A stretch of DNA of 64,000 bases from Gymnogyps californianus (Eukaryota; Chordata; Aves; Accipitriformes; Cathartidae). Of the stretch, positions 25,579 to 37,534 are shown piece by piece (position 1 is the stretch's first letter; every line of letters starts with the position of its first letter). The notes beneath the pieces were generated by a model. That model had not been told where the DNA came from. It searched no databases and saw only the letters and a list, made by a program, of their open reading frames with translations. A program made the translations under genes and the position numbers. The stretch lies in assembly GCF_018139145.2 (NCBI RefSeq), contig NC_059500.1:48258072-48322071 (forward strand), read 5' to 3'.

Positions 25579-28295
25579 GTAAATCTTTATAACAAAACAT
25601 TCAAAAGCTTCTTTTTCCTGACTGTTTACGTCCTGCCCACCAGAAAAAATCAACACAGGCCCATGGGTGGGCTCTATAGACAATATTATATGCACCTGAG
25701 ACAAAGTCACTTATTTACAGAAATGTAAAGCATTTAAGGGTTTAAAGATGTTTGGGCTGAGTTATGACATAACAGTAATACGACGCATTGAAACTCACTA
25801 GAGAATTAGACAAGCCAAGAGATAATTAGGAATAACCACTATAAACTGTTCAGTTGTGTCTTAGCAGTACATCTGTAATTAGGTAACCAAAGAAGATAGA
25901 AAGCTACCTTTTCAAATCTGTGCTATAATTTTTTTATTAGTTTGGAACATGTTGTCAAGTTGTCTGTCTTGGAGAAATTTCTTGCCATGCAACTTTGAGA
26001 ATGAACACACCCATTAGGAAATACAGATTTGTAAACTGAAAAATGTACACTTGTTTTACCACGCTTAGAAGCCAAAGCCAACATGTAGAAAACAGTTGCT
26101 TAAATCGATTCCAAAATGCACATTTATACCTTTTGACAAGCAACTTGTGAAATAAGTTGAAAAACCTATGCTACTTCTGCATCACTGCTTAAAAATATAA
26201 AAAGAGAAAGTTTTGCCTTTCTTTGACAGCCACAGGTAGCCTTAGCTATCATAGAAAAATAGTTCTGACTTTGTTAAGCCAGAAAATGAAGAAAAACTGA
26301 TTTGCAATTTCTGTCTGCCACAAAACTCCTTTCAGCAACTGGATTGGTGGCTGAACTATGTGTGGGTGGTACGAAAACCAGTGAACTCATGCGTGACCAA
26401 GGCCAGAGGCAATGGTACTCCATAAAAAGGAACTATCACATCCTTGGGGTTTCAGTAGCAGAGAGAGTGGCTCAACTGCTGTATTATATCATAGGCTGTT
26501 GATTCTTCATTTGTTCAAAAAGAATATACCCATCATCAGCATATGCTAGGAGGATAAGCTTGAAGACGGACATATCAAAAAAAATCATATGAAATAAACA
26601 GTTTTCATGGAAACTGACATATTTTTAAGCAGGACTTTAAATACAAATGTAACAAAATGCAATAAAATATTAAGCATAGTGTGCGGTGTTCAAACTATGA
26701 CAATACTCTTTCTTCTTACTTGGAGTGGGATTTCAAACTGAGTCCTGCAATATATCATAATCTATTTCAACAGTTCCATTTTAAGCACTGCCATGAGTTG
26801 GATATGACCTTCCCATAAACAACCTGCAAATTGTTTATAGCTGTATAAAATTAAAAATACAAAGTACATCAAACGTGCAAAGTTCCTGAGAGTATTACTT
26901 GCATGCCGTTTTATTTCTTCACCATGTAAGTTAATGTAGTAATTAAGACCCTTGCCAACTCTTTAGAAAATTGGATAGGTCAACTGATAGTTTATCAGTT
27001 GTGTTTTTGTGAATAGTATAAGCACATAGTTATGGATAGGTTCTAGATAAAGCCTACAACAACACTTGCAAAAGTATTATGAACAAATATTCTGTACTGT
27101 GTAGACGGGGACAAAGAAAACAAAGCTGAAACAAAGCCAGAAGGACAATATAACCTATCCAAATAAAATCAATGTTAGCAAAATAAATCAAAGAAAGAGA
27201 AGAGAAAGGAAAAGAAGATAATATTCTCTAAAGTTTGCAAAACTCACATTATGCAGTAAAAAGAGGAAGGAAATGTGGGCAAAAGAACAAATAATTAATG
27301 AACTTTTAGAAATTACCACTAAATTCTGAAGTTATTCAGTAATAGGGTTGGTTGGTTGTTTTTTTGGATAAATTACATCTGGAGAAATTTGGAGAAATTC
27401 ATCTGAAGGACAAAACTAGGAATTGAGGGGTTCCTTATGAAACTGAACAGCAGTCAGTGCTTAAGATGCCCAGAATGTTAATGACTGGAAGACATGGGAA
27501 AACAACATTAAGAGTCTGAGCTAATACACCCTGATGGAAGAAGGAACTCAGATGAACTCCAGTTAAAAAATAAAAGGAGTGTGCTTTTAAGAAACACTGA
27601 TTTATCTTCACCTTCCAAGACCTTTACATAAATCCTCTCCCTGCACATAAAGGACAACCTTTTGGATTTTGAGTGATGTTTGGTGTTGTTTGCTTTGGTG
27701 ACTCAGCTGATAACTGATCTGATAAAACAGGGAGAAATGGGACGTTCCTGAAAAAAGATACATTTGGATGGATTCACAGGAAATTTTCCTTTGTTAAGCA
27801 TTCTTTTCTGAAGTGAAAGAAAGGTAATGCTGGAGAAGGGAGATATTTGTTGCATATAAGTACACAGCAAACTAATGACATAAAATTTAGACTTCCTAAA
27901 TTCAGTAAAGTTGTAAGAAATGACACATTAAACTACCACTGTAAATTCAGCTGATGTTAGCAGAGCTGTATTAGGAACAAATTTGGCCTAGCACCTTTAA
28001 TATGTAAAGGACACAACATGATAAATAAAAAATGAGGACAATATTACTGGAAGAAACATAATTTTATCCCTCAAAAAAATGTGAAATACTTTCTACACTC
28101 AACCTGAGCTTTTATTTCATTTCAGCCAGATGCAGGATTCATTTTTTTCCTATACCATTGTTAAATTCCACTGCAAGAGACACCTTGCAAGAATAGTTCA
28201 TGTAATAGGCTTATGACATCCATTTAAAATCAGATATCTTGCAAATGCTGCAAAGCAGAAATCCTTGAATGGTTCATAATATCATCTTTTCCTAC
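25579..28295. other. AT-rich noncoding block
   Basis: An A/G-rich tract lies near 27185-27222. A plus frame after a good acceptor (26336-26502) ends in a stop, but nothing downstream confirms a terminal exon. No mobile element is recognised. Confidence 0.45.
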
Positions 28296-28335
28296 CTGTA
28301 AGTGAACCTAATATTTCATCTGTGTATTTTTGTTC
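28296..28335 (-). CDS. Candidate small coding exon, unidentified protein
   Basis: A 40 bp segment encodes EQKYTDEILGSLT and leaves one base. The acceptor is TTTTGTGCTTAG (AG at 28337-28336) and the donor is ACAG|GTAGGA at 28295-28290; both are good. Only one frame is open. It is short, so chance cannot be excluded. Confidence 0.32.
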
Positions 28336-29145
28336 CTAAGCACAAAACTTAAGTAATCAAAATTTACTTCTACAGACAATGACACTAACAAATGCCACAA
28401 TCCAATGTAATTTTGCTAATGAGAAATATGGCGTATTGTGTCTTTAAAGACACAGATAATGACACAAAGACAATATTCAAACTACCTCTGTTTACCGTGT
28501 AGATTCCAGCTGATTACAGCAAGCTACATCAAATTGACTTTTTTGGAAGAACAGATGGAAAAATAATAGTCAAAACAACCGTGGAGAAGTAATTAAAATT
28601 TGAAGAATGATGATTAAAATGCTTATGGTGAAGATGCTATTTCTAGATGTCATCCAGAGGTTGCAAAAGGGATTTTCCAATGCCATGATCCAAAGAAAAT
28701 GAAAAAGGTATTTCTTGAGAAAAGAACTGAGATGGTAGGAGAAAAAGGTTCAGTGAGCATCCAGTACTCTCAGTGAAACAGCAGTGAGCTATTTGGGATG
28801 AAACCTGGTAGCTAGGCTGAGTCACGGTATATGATGATACTTCTGGGTAAGACCCAACTGTATATACTTTTAATTACTTTCTCCTCCACTTATCACGCAT
28901 TTGGGTGCAAAAATTGTTTAAGACATTTCGTATCAGATAGTCTTGAATGTCTTGTACAAGTAAAACATAAATTGGCCTGTCTAAGAGTACTTACAAAAAA
29001 AACCCCTGCAAAGGCAAATGAAGGAGAAAAAAACGGTATCTGGTTATCTTCATTGTGGAGGAAAAACAAAAGAAGTCTAAATCTGAATAAATAAATATAT
29101 AAAATACCTTTGCTACAGGTAATGTCATGGTCCCATTTCAACAAA

Positions 29146-29165
29146 AAAAGTGTTATGACACTTTT
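29146..29165. other. Short inverted repeat
   Basis: Perfect 8-base arms (AAAAGTGT and ACACTTTT) flank a 4-base loop. A second ATGACAC follows directly. It is probably chance. Confidence 0.6.
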
Positions 29166-29307
29166 ATGACACAGTTATTTTACAAGTTAAGCAAATCATT
29201 TCTGTGCACATGTAAATGGTCTTTTTCAAGAATTACAAATTTCTAGATGATGCAGAATGTGAAAGTTCTGGGACACACTACTTTGGTCTGCTAAATTAAA
29301 GGAACCT

Positions 29308-29468
29308 CTAGATCTCAAGCCAATTAGATGCATTCCTGTTATCTTCAAGCAATTCTTCTGGAAGATCTGTTCCTAAATGAAGGGCCACTGTATAGCTAGG
29401 TGCCAATGTATTTGTGCTAGAGGTAATCTCACCAGCTGGCTCTACTGGAATCACTGTTCTCTCAGGCT
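29308..29468 (-). CDS. Possible terminal exon just beyond the LTR
   Basis: Following the acceptor TTTTCCATTTTCAG (AG at 29470-29469), the frame completes a codon with two bases and reads PERTVIPVEPAGEITSSTNT, later LPEELLEDNRNASNWLEI, then a stop. An internal donor-like site, GCTG|GTGAGA, near 29433 would shorten it. No polyadenylation signal was found close downstream. It lies 143 bases beyond the transcriptional exit side of the LTR, so it could also be part of an LTR-driven transcript. It may be a chance frame. Confidence 0.25.
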
Positions 29469-29795
29469 CTGAAAATGGAAAATTCACTAGTAGTGAGGAG
29501 TTACCATGGGAGAGATTCCTCTTGTCCTTTTCACAGAGAATGAGATAGGGCACAAAGAAAAGTGCTGCTAACGTTTTTGATATGGTCTTTCCATACAAGG
29601 TCATATATTGGTGTGGCGGGTTGACCCTGGCTGGATGCGAGGTGCCCACCAAAGCCGTTCTATCAATCCCCCTCCTCAGCTGGACAGGGGAGAGAAAATA
29701 TAATGAAAGGCTCAGGGGTCAAGATAAGGACAGGGAGATCACTCAGCAATTACCGTCATGGACAAAACAGGCTTGACTTGCGGAAATTAGTTTCA

Positions 29796-29801
29796 TTTAT
29801 T
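29796..29801 (-). terminator. LTR polyadenylation signal (AATAAA)
   Basis: AATAAA on the minus strand, about 185 bases before the end of the LTR, fits an R-region signal. It could end transcripts started in the LTR and also transcripts of a minus-strand host gene. Confidence 0.6.
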
Positions 29802-30012
29802 ACCGATCAAATCAGAGTCGGATAATGAGAAATAAAAACTGAATCTTAAAACACCTTCCCCCCACCCCTCCCTTCTTCCTGGGCTTAACTTTACTCCCGA
29901 TTTCTCTACCCCTCCCCCAAGCAGCACAGGGGGACAGGAATGGGGGTTGCGGTCAGTTCATCACACGTTGTCTCTGCCACTCCTTTCTCCTCAGGAGGAG
30001 GACTCCTCACAC

Positions 30013-30395
30013 TCTTCCCCTGCTCCAGCGTGGGGTCCCTCCCATGGGAGACAGTCCTCCATGAATTTCTCCAACATGAGTCCTTCCCACAGGCTACAGT
30101 TCTTCACGAACTGCTCCAGCATGGGTTGCTTCCGTGGGGTGCAGTCCTTCAGGAACAGACTGCTCCAGCGTGGGTCCCCCGTGGGGTCACAAGTCCTGCC
30201 AGCAAACCTGCTCCAGCACAGGCTTCCCATGGGGTCAGAGTCTCCTTTGGGCATCCACCTGCTCCAGTGTGGGGTCCTCCATGGGCTGCAGGTGGATATC
30301 TGCTCCACCATTAACCTCCATGGGCTGCAGGGGGACAGCCTGCCTCACCATGGTCTTCACCACGGGCTGCAGGGGAATCTCTGCTCAGGTGCCTG
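30013..30395 (-). repeat. Degenerate tandem repeat within LTR U3
   Basis: Seven or eight units of about 40-50 bp share CTGCTCCAGCGTGGG, then a CCATGGG-like block and GGCTGCAG. Examples start near 30020, 30111, 30160, 30208, 30259, 30300 and 30341. The spacing varies and units differ by substitutions. The array lies upstream of the TATA-like element only if the LTR is read from the other side; in minus orientation it follows it. Frames on both strands stay open because the repeat unit lacks stops, so the 189-codon plus frame at 29947-30516 is not evidence for a protein. Confidence 0.8.
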
Positions 30396-30510
30396 GAGCA
30401 CCTCCTCCCCCTCCTTCTTCACTGACCTTGGTGTCTGCAGAGTTGTTTCTCTCACATATTCTCACTCCTCTCTCCGGCTGCAATTGCTGTTGCACAGGGT
30501 TTTTCCCCCT

Positions 30511-30520
30511 TCTTAAATAT
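30511..30520 (-). promoter_or_regulatory. TATA-like element in LTR
   Basis: ATATTTAAGA on the minus strand, about 180 bases from the LTR 5' end. It is the only A/T-rich core-promoter-like motif in this GC-rich element. Its use as a promoter is inferred. Confidence 0.4.
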
Positions 30521-30704
30521 GTTATCCCAGCGGTGCTACCACCGTCGCTGATGGGCTTGGCCTTGGCCAGCAGCGGGTCTGTCTTGGAGCCAGCTGGCAT
30601 TGGCTCTATCAGACATGGGGGAAGCTTCTAGCAGCTTCTTACAGAAGCCACCCCTGTAGCCCCCCTGCTACCAAAACCTTGCCTACCAAACCCAATAGAA
30701 ATGG

Positions 30705-33700
30705 ATATGTAGAATACATGCCACCTTTTTCTTCATTTATCCTGCAATTATTCTAGTTCATAAAAGCAGGTGTATCTATGAAGTTCTCATTCTGCCGTTT
30801 CTTCACAAAAGTGCATTCAGAGAGTGATTCTTATTTCTACAGGCTGAGGACACAATTGCACAAGCATGCATGTGTTCCCCAAGACGAAGGATTCGAGTTC
30901 CATTAAGACTCCTTTATCTGGGCTGCCTTCTGAACTGCAGGTTGCAAATGTAATAACATTCTCTGCTGGCTTTTAAATTCATTACTGAGGGGTCTGATTT
31001 CATGCATTAGCATGTTCACACTCCTTTATCACCAGCCTCATCGTTAGGCACATTTACACAGTATTCATTGCTCTTTATCCAGGTATTCCTTCAGGGCATT
31101 GACCACCTTTTGGAATTTCATCATTTGTGCTTAAGTTCCACATAAATCAGTCAGAAAAATATCAAGGAATTTCCCATATCCATTGCTTAAGACATTTAGA
31201 ACTAGGCTGGGTAAAACATTTGACAGTATGCTGAATAAAGTACTAAATAATTCAATTTCCTGCAGTGGAAGTGGGAGTGATAAGATAATCTAATGTAGCA
31301 TCTCCTGTCCAATATCCATCGTTTCTTGAAAACTAGTGCTTTAAAAAAATCATTCCTTAAGGCAGCTGCTTCTCAGCATTGCTTGATTTTTTCCTTTTTT
31401 TTTCTTTTCTTTTTAACATTAAGACTATTCATTTCTCAGTTTGATGGCACATTTTTAAAATACTTCTATTAACAGCAGTCTTTTTTACTGCATCTATCTT
31501 CATTAATCTCCATTATTATCCAGTTATATGTCTCTAAAGCACTCAGCCCCTCTGCAGCTCAGAGGGCAATTCACACCATATATCACTTCACACAGTCAGT
31601 TATGACATTGCATTTCTCAAGAGGAGGAAAGGGAAAAAGATTCCTGCAGTGAGATTTTCACTTGTAGCCCTTCCTGGATATGCAACAGCAACCAGCAGAC
31701 AGTAAATCTAGTATCTGGGAGTCAGACTTCTTTGCACAGACTGTATTTACAAATGCGTATTTTTTTATATAAAATGAACAAAAAAACCCTAATGAAGATA
31801 ATAAAATTACAGTTGAAAACAAAACCAGTGTCATATAATCCTTTAAAAAGATACCTGATGTTAAATGGACTTGTCATTTTACAGTTTTGAAACATTGAAA
31901 AACTTATAATTTTCTTTTCTTTTAAAGATTACTCTAAAACTTTTGAATTGCGGTTCTGCAACCCCTAAACTTGCTTTGCCAAAGAATCATTAATGTTAAA
32001 TATCTTCCATTATTTTATGTATACCAGTACTCATTAGGAAAAATGCATATACTATTGATAAAGTTGTAAAGACAATGTCTTTTAGACAACAGAAACTGTA
32101 CTTTTTGATTTTGTGACATGTTTTATATTTTCTGAAAAAGCCTATTGAACATTGCAGATGGCAATTGATAGGTGTTATTGTTTAAGAAATTATGTACTTG
32201 AATTGGTATTCCAATCATGAATGTTGTACTTTTCACTCTCTTCTTTATAAAATCACCTGACAAATTATTGTAATAAACACTGTGAACAGCATGAACGAGG
32301 TTGATTTTATGGCATCGTTTATCCTAAAGATGACACATGTGGAAAAACAACCATACTCAGAACTGGATCAACATAATCTTGTGTTTGCAATATGACTTTA
32401 GAGGTTGAAATAAGTCTGCAGGATTTTTTCCTGCTTTCTGATTTCTGCTGCTTCCATTAGGCCAAGCATTTCCACTGTAGAGATAGCAACTGTGTGCTGG
32501 AGTGATACATAGTGTTGGTCATGCTATTTTGGTCCTCATCACAAGGCAAACCATCCATCAGATCTAGGGATAAGCTCTATGATGACGTGGGGCATTTGAC
32601 ACACCTGTTCCTCACCTGACTGTCATACAGAGGACGATAAAGGAAATCGGCAAATGGCAACACAATAATGGACAAAGAACAACAAGGAATAAAAGTGTAC
32701 CAATACGGGTGGGAGCAGAAGTCACATTATCACATAAGACTGTAGCCTGGATGTAGAAGGAGGAAACATGCACTTGAGCAAGGATCCCAGGCAGCACAAC
32801 AGACAGGATATAATTTCTAATGCACAAGAAAAACAGACTTTTAGGGGTGGAGGAATCTCTAAAATTGGAGGTTCCCACCCTGGGGACTTGCAATTATGAC
32901 TAGAATATAGCTGCTGAAAAGTATTATACACGTTGCAAAGACAAGAACAAAAGCAAAGGTGTATACACAATATATCAATGATATCCAACTGCCTTCTCCC
33001 ACTTTCAGGTCACTGTCATCTACAAATCTTATCCCGGAACACTTCCTTTTGCTAAAATTTGTTCACATTGATTAAAATTGTTTACCCATAACATCACTTG
33101 GTCATGATAGCTTGTAAAAGAACAAGAAGGGACATGGCGTCTTAAAAAAGACATTAGCTCAGATCAAAATGTTCTCAGGTAGGGACAATCAGGGCTTGGT
33201 TTTGGATATGGAGTTTTGCAATGTTACTGGAGGAACTGATATTAATAGGAATTCTGTCACTATGGGAGGCTATCTTTCCAAACATGGATAGTTACTAACA
33301 ACAGGACACTGAGATTTCTGGATGCAGCATCTCAGAGAGTTCTTCACCAATGAATCACTAAACCTGTAAGAGGAAGTGCTATTTTAAATCTGGTAATTTA
33401 GACAGAGAAATTATAGAACTTGTAATAGAAAATAGTCTCATGAAAAAATAGACAATTGTGCCCTTCCCATTAGGCTTTGTGAAAACAATTTGAAGAGGTT
33501 CTTCAGCCTATAACTAATAAATACAATAACGTGAATAAATACAATGAAATAGACAAGGTAAAAAAAAAAGAAAGGACAGTTCTGCAGTGACGAGGGAATT
33601 GAGGTGAAAGAATGTTTATATACAGCTGGGAAATCACATAAAGATTTTTTGTCCCATAAAGAAAGGTGATATAGAATATGAGGACAAAGTTAAAATTGGA

Positions 33701-36700
33701 AACAGGACTCATGACATGGAAAGGAAAGCAATCATTAAGGAAGAAGTCAGTAGTTTAAGGCACTCAACTCAGAAGGCAGAAAGCTATCCATCCATCCCAC
33801 CAGATCAAGAAGTTTAAACAATGTAAAAAAAAAAATCTGTCAGAGTAGTCTTATCAGATCTATTTTGTAAGATAAATGTAAAACACAACATAAGCGAAGT
33901 TGGAAATAACATTTCTAACTATCACAGTAATGAGGCTTTGGAATAACCTTGCACTAAAAACAGCATAGCAAACAAATTGAATATTGATGAGTCCTGAGAG
34001 GTTTATAAAATGAATTACAGGATGATGTTTCCTGCTACAGGGGGTATATTCCATTCATATATTTCTTTTTTGTCTTTCCCCCTTGTTATCTTCTTGCACT
34101 AAATTTGAAGATAGTTTGCTCAAAAGGAAGTGAAAGGTACTTTTGGCATGCAAAAGTCTCACAGAAAATTGTACTCAAATATCCTTAACTTTACTTGGGT
34201 CCTATACAGAGTTTCAGAGATGAACTATAGGACTGGCATTTAGGAAATAAAATTTAACACAGAAATGACTGAAAAAACCAGATGTAGAAACCGGCTAAAT
34301 TGGTTAACACAGATCCCACTTTATATCCCACAGAACTAGACAATCTCTTAAGAAGGGAAAGAGAAGAAATAGCAGACAAAGAGAGCCCAGACATATCCAG
34401 AGGGAAAAAAAGGATAAAATAATCTGAAATTTTTAACAAGGACTTAAGAATTGGTGTAAAATAAGGAAGAAAAAATGATTGATAGAGAGGTAAATAATAA
34501 AAAGCTTTTTTTTCTTTACTGTTTATTTATTTCAACCTGTTTCTAACTAATATCAATATAAAAAAAATAAGAGGGGATAATTTCTATCTGTGTTCACGAT
34601 ACTTTATTATTATTATTCATGTAATAATTAGGAACAATATGTTCATAACCATACATTTATACAGAATTTCACAAGAGAATAAGATAGAGTTTCTTTTCTG
34701 CAGAACTCAGGTAAAAGTCAAGGACAAATTCCTTTTCCTCAAACATATCTCTTAACTGGAATGATGTCAACCTGATGGTGCTCTGTAACCTTTACCAGCC
34801 AATGGGCAATGTATTTTACTGTAGGCCTCAGTGAGGACAGTATCAGAAGTACTTCTTGTTATTATAAGCAATGGCTTCCAGCTAAAATAATATCCAAGAT
34901 CCACAAGCTGCTTAACTACATCTATAAAAATTACAACAAAAAGAAAGCAAAAGATTGCCCATAAATATTATTGTTAATGGTAATCTTCTGATTTTTAGTT
35001 GGCTAATGAGGGCAAAAAATATTGCAGGTGGCTAATCTGGTATGTGAGGTCATTTTCCATTGCAGATCTTAGTCCATATTTAAAAAAACCCTCTCTCTCT
35101 CTTCCTTTTTTTTTTTTTTTTTTAAATAATTGCGATACTGTTGACTCCATAATGGTAAGTTCCAGGACATCTATTCATTGCTTAATGTAATAGACGTGCT
35201 TCTTTTGGAATTTTTTTTTTAATTTGGAATTTGCTTCACTAAGCCACTAGTACATTCTAACTCCATATTATTATCTCTTCTGTAGCTGAAAGATAAGTAC
35301 ACTTAAAATTTATCTGAAAACACAGATTAGGGATAATTATAATATTTATCTTTATATTACATTTGTGTCTAGCAGTATAAACAAATATTTACTGCTATAT
35401 AAATTTATGTCTATATAGAGATACTTAAAATAAACAAATATAAATATGATTATTTATATCGATGCTTTTAAACTATTAGTTTAACCATTTAGGAAATTTA
35501 AAACTACTCTGTTCTTTGTAAATTTAATATAATCAACATTAACTGTATGAAGAACCATAAAATCAATGAAAGAGCTAAGAACAATTAAAAGCATGTGTTT
35601 ATATTACATATCTCAAAGAAACATGCATAGCTAAGTAGATAGAAATATTCCTCTTCTAACTTTCATCTTTTTCTGTTAAAAAAACCAAACCCATACCTCT
35701 ATCTGTTTAAACAGAAGGCTGTGACCACACAGCTATATAGGGGATTATCTGTGTGGAACAGAAGACAGAAAGATATGAACCATAACTATCAATTACATTT
35801 AGATTTGATATTGGGAATGTAGCTTTAGATGTCAGCACTCTGTCTTCTAATTAAGAGCAATGGCACATCTTCCCTAGTGGCGTGTAGTTCTTGTCACTAA
35901 GAAACAACATGCTTTATCCTCAAAGCTAAAAGCAATAATAGGCTTCAGCATGTGCATGTACTTCTGCAATCCTTTGCAGCCCAATGTGTATTTTGTATTC
36001 GTTCTATAAGGCAATTTGTTGGAATTTAGTATGCTCTGGTTTAGCCTACAGATTACATTCTGCAGTAGAAAAATTACCGTCAGATAAAGACCTCAATAGC
36101 AGAAGTAAAACCAGAAATCTTAGCCTTATTTTTCACAAAAAATTTTGAAGCAAATCCAAGTGAAAAAAGAAAAAAACAACCACAAATAACACCACCATTG
36201 GGGCCTAAACAGAAAACAGCAATGCAGGAGAGGGTCACATTTGTTAATTAGCTGTTCTTTTAATGATCCATTAATATAACAAGATACATATTTAGTGATA
36301 ATGATACTGTAATGTTTCCTGGGCTTATGCATATTCATGATTAAAATATCTCTTTGTCTAAACCATTTGCTCCCTGATTCTGGAGTCCCTACTTTATACA
36401 TATTTGTCATTTCCGCATGCAATGGGTGTTAGCACTTCTACCAGTAAGTTAGCATGGAACCACTGCCAGTGATTCCTTTTGCTTATATTGCAGCTCTCCT
36501 AAAATACTAATATACTGAAGTCTTCAGTTGGTAGCTGCTGATGAACACAGAATGACAGCCTGTGAGACTGACTAAATTCATGATGCAATGTTGTGATTTT
36601 AAGCAATTTATAACTAGACAGTTAATTATCTGTTATTCCTGCCTATACTTTCATACCTGTTCCTATTGGACCTTCTGTGGACAGCAAAGTTATGTTCAGG

Positions 36701-36756
36701 TGACTATCTTGGGCACCGCTATTTACATTCCAAAACTATTTTGTTTGAACAGCATA
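30705..36756. other. Very AT-rich noncoding block
   Basis: It contains a T/C-rich tract (31386-31414), a CT repeat followed by a T run (35089-35123) and an AT-rich zone at 35300-35470. Minus frames at 32612-32988 are hydrophobic and unremarkable. No exon or mobile element is recognised. Confidence 0.5.
35089..35123. repeat. (CT)n followed by a poly(T) run
   Basis: The CT dinucleotide run passes into an 18-base T run. It is a polypyrimidine tract on the plus strand with no convincing exon downstream. Confidence 0.85.
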
Positions 36757-37534
36757 TATTCTTGAGGGCATGGCTGCCATCCAGGAGGACCTTGACAGAA
36801 ATTTGCCAACAGGAACATCTTCCCCGGGAAGGCAGAACCCTGCAGGGTGCAGGCTGGGGCCAGTGGGGCCAGGGAGCAGTTCTGGGGGATGGCTCTGGCA
36901 GGCAGTGAGCTGAGCAGGGGCCGCCCATGTACTTGGGCAGCAACAAGGGACAACATTGCCTCGGGATATGAGAACAAGACAGCCCCAAGAGCCAGGGAAG
37001 GGATTGTCCCCTCTACACTGTGGTCATGCAACCACATCAGGAATATCACCCTGCATGCAGGAAAGACATCAACAAACTGGCTGGAGGTGAGAGGAAGCCA
37101 CCAAGGCAGTGGGGCTGGAGCCCTTGCCCTGCAAGGAGAGGCTGTGGGACCAGGGCTGGTTCAGCTGGAAGGAAGGATGGCTTCAGGAGCACCCAACAGC
37201 ATCCCTGGCACTGATGGGAGGGGATGGAGGAGAGAGATGGAGCCGGGCTCTTCACAGCAGTGCGTTGAGGGAGGGTGAGAGGCACAAGCTGAAACAGGAG
37301 AGGCTCAGGCTGGAGATAAGGAGAAGCTTTTCCCCAGGAGGACAGCCCAGCAGTGGAGCCGGGGCCCAGGGAAGTTGGGATGTCTGCTGCCTGCGGAGTT
37401 TCACGCCCCAGCTGTGTGAAGCCCTGAGCAGCCTGGTTTGACCACCCGCCTAAGCCTGCTCTGGGCAGGGGCTGGGACTGGAGACATCACCAGGTCACTG
37501 CCAGCCTATGTGAGTCTGTGGGTCTGTGATTCTT
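36757..37534 (+). mobile_element. CR1 LINE 3' end, truncated and diverged
   Basis: The block opens with a stretch close to the CR1 ORF2 C-terminal region (CTGCCATCCAGGAGGACCTT). It continues with recognisable CR1 blocks (GGCTCTTCACAGCAGTGCG, CTGAAACAGGAGAGGCTCAG, GGAGATAAGGAGAAGCTTTT, GAAGCCCTGAGCAGCCTGGT). It ends in the octamer-like tail (GTGAGTCTGTGGGTCTGTGATTCT) that marks CR1 3' ends. GC content is far above the flanks. The reverse transcriptase reading frame is broken, so this is a dead 5'-truncated copy. Several overlapping frames here on both strands are shadows of the element. Confidence 0.85.

Larger units (their letters stand above)
29612..30699 (-). mobile_element. Solo LTR of an avian endogenous retrovirus
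   Basis: This GC-rich block of about 1.09 kb sits abruptly in AT-rich DNA. On the plus strand it runs from TGTGGCGGGTTGACCCTGG to CCAAACCCAATAGA. This is the reverse complement of an LTR that normally starts with TG and ends in CA; the outer CA has decayed to GA here. The flanking pentamers ATTGG (29607-29611) and AATGG (30700-30704) differ at one base and fit a 5 bp target duplication, as in ERVL-type elements. In minus orientation it has a TATA-like ATATTTAAGA (30511-30520), a repeat-rich U3 and an AATAAA. No internal retroviral genes flank it, so it is a solo LTR left by recombination. I recognise the sequence as a common bird LTR; the exact family name is not certain. Confidence 0.85.

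Noticed and set aside
36719..37441. Several 80-143 codon frames on both strands
   Set aside because: All lie in the CR1 3' end and reflect its GC content, not host genes.
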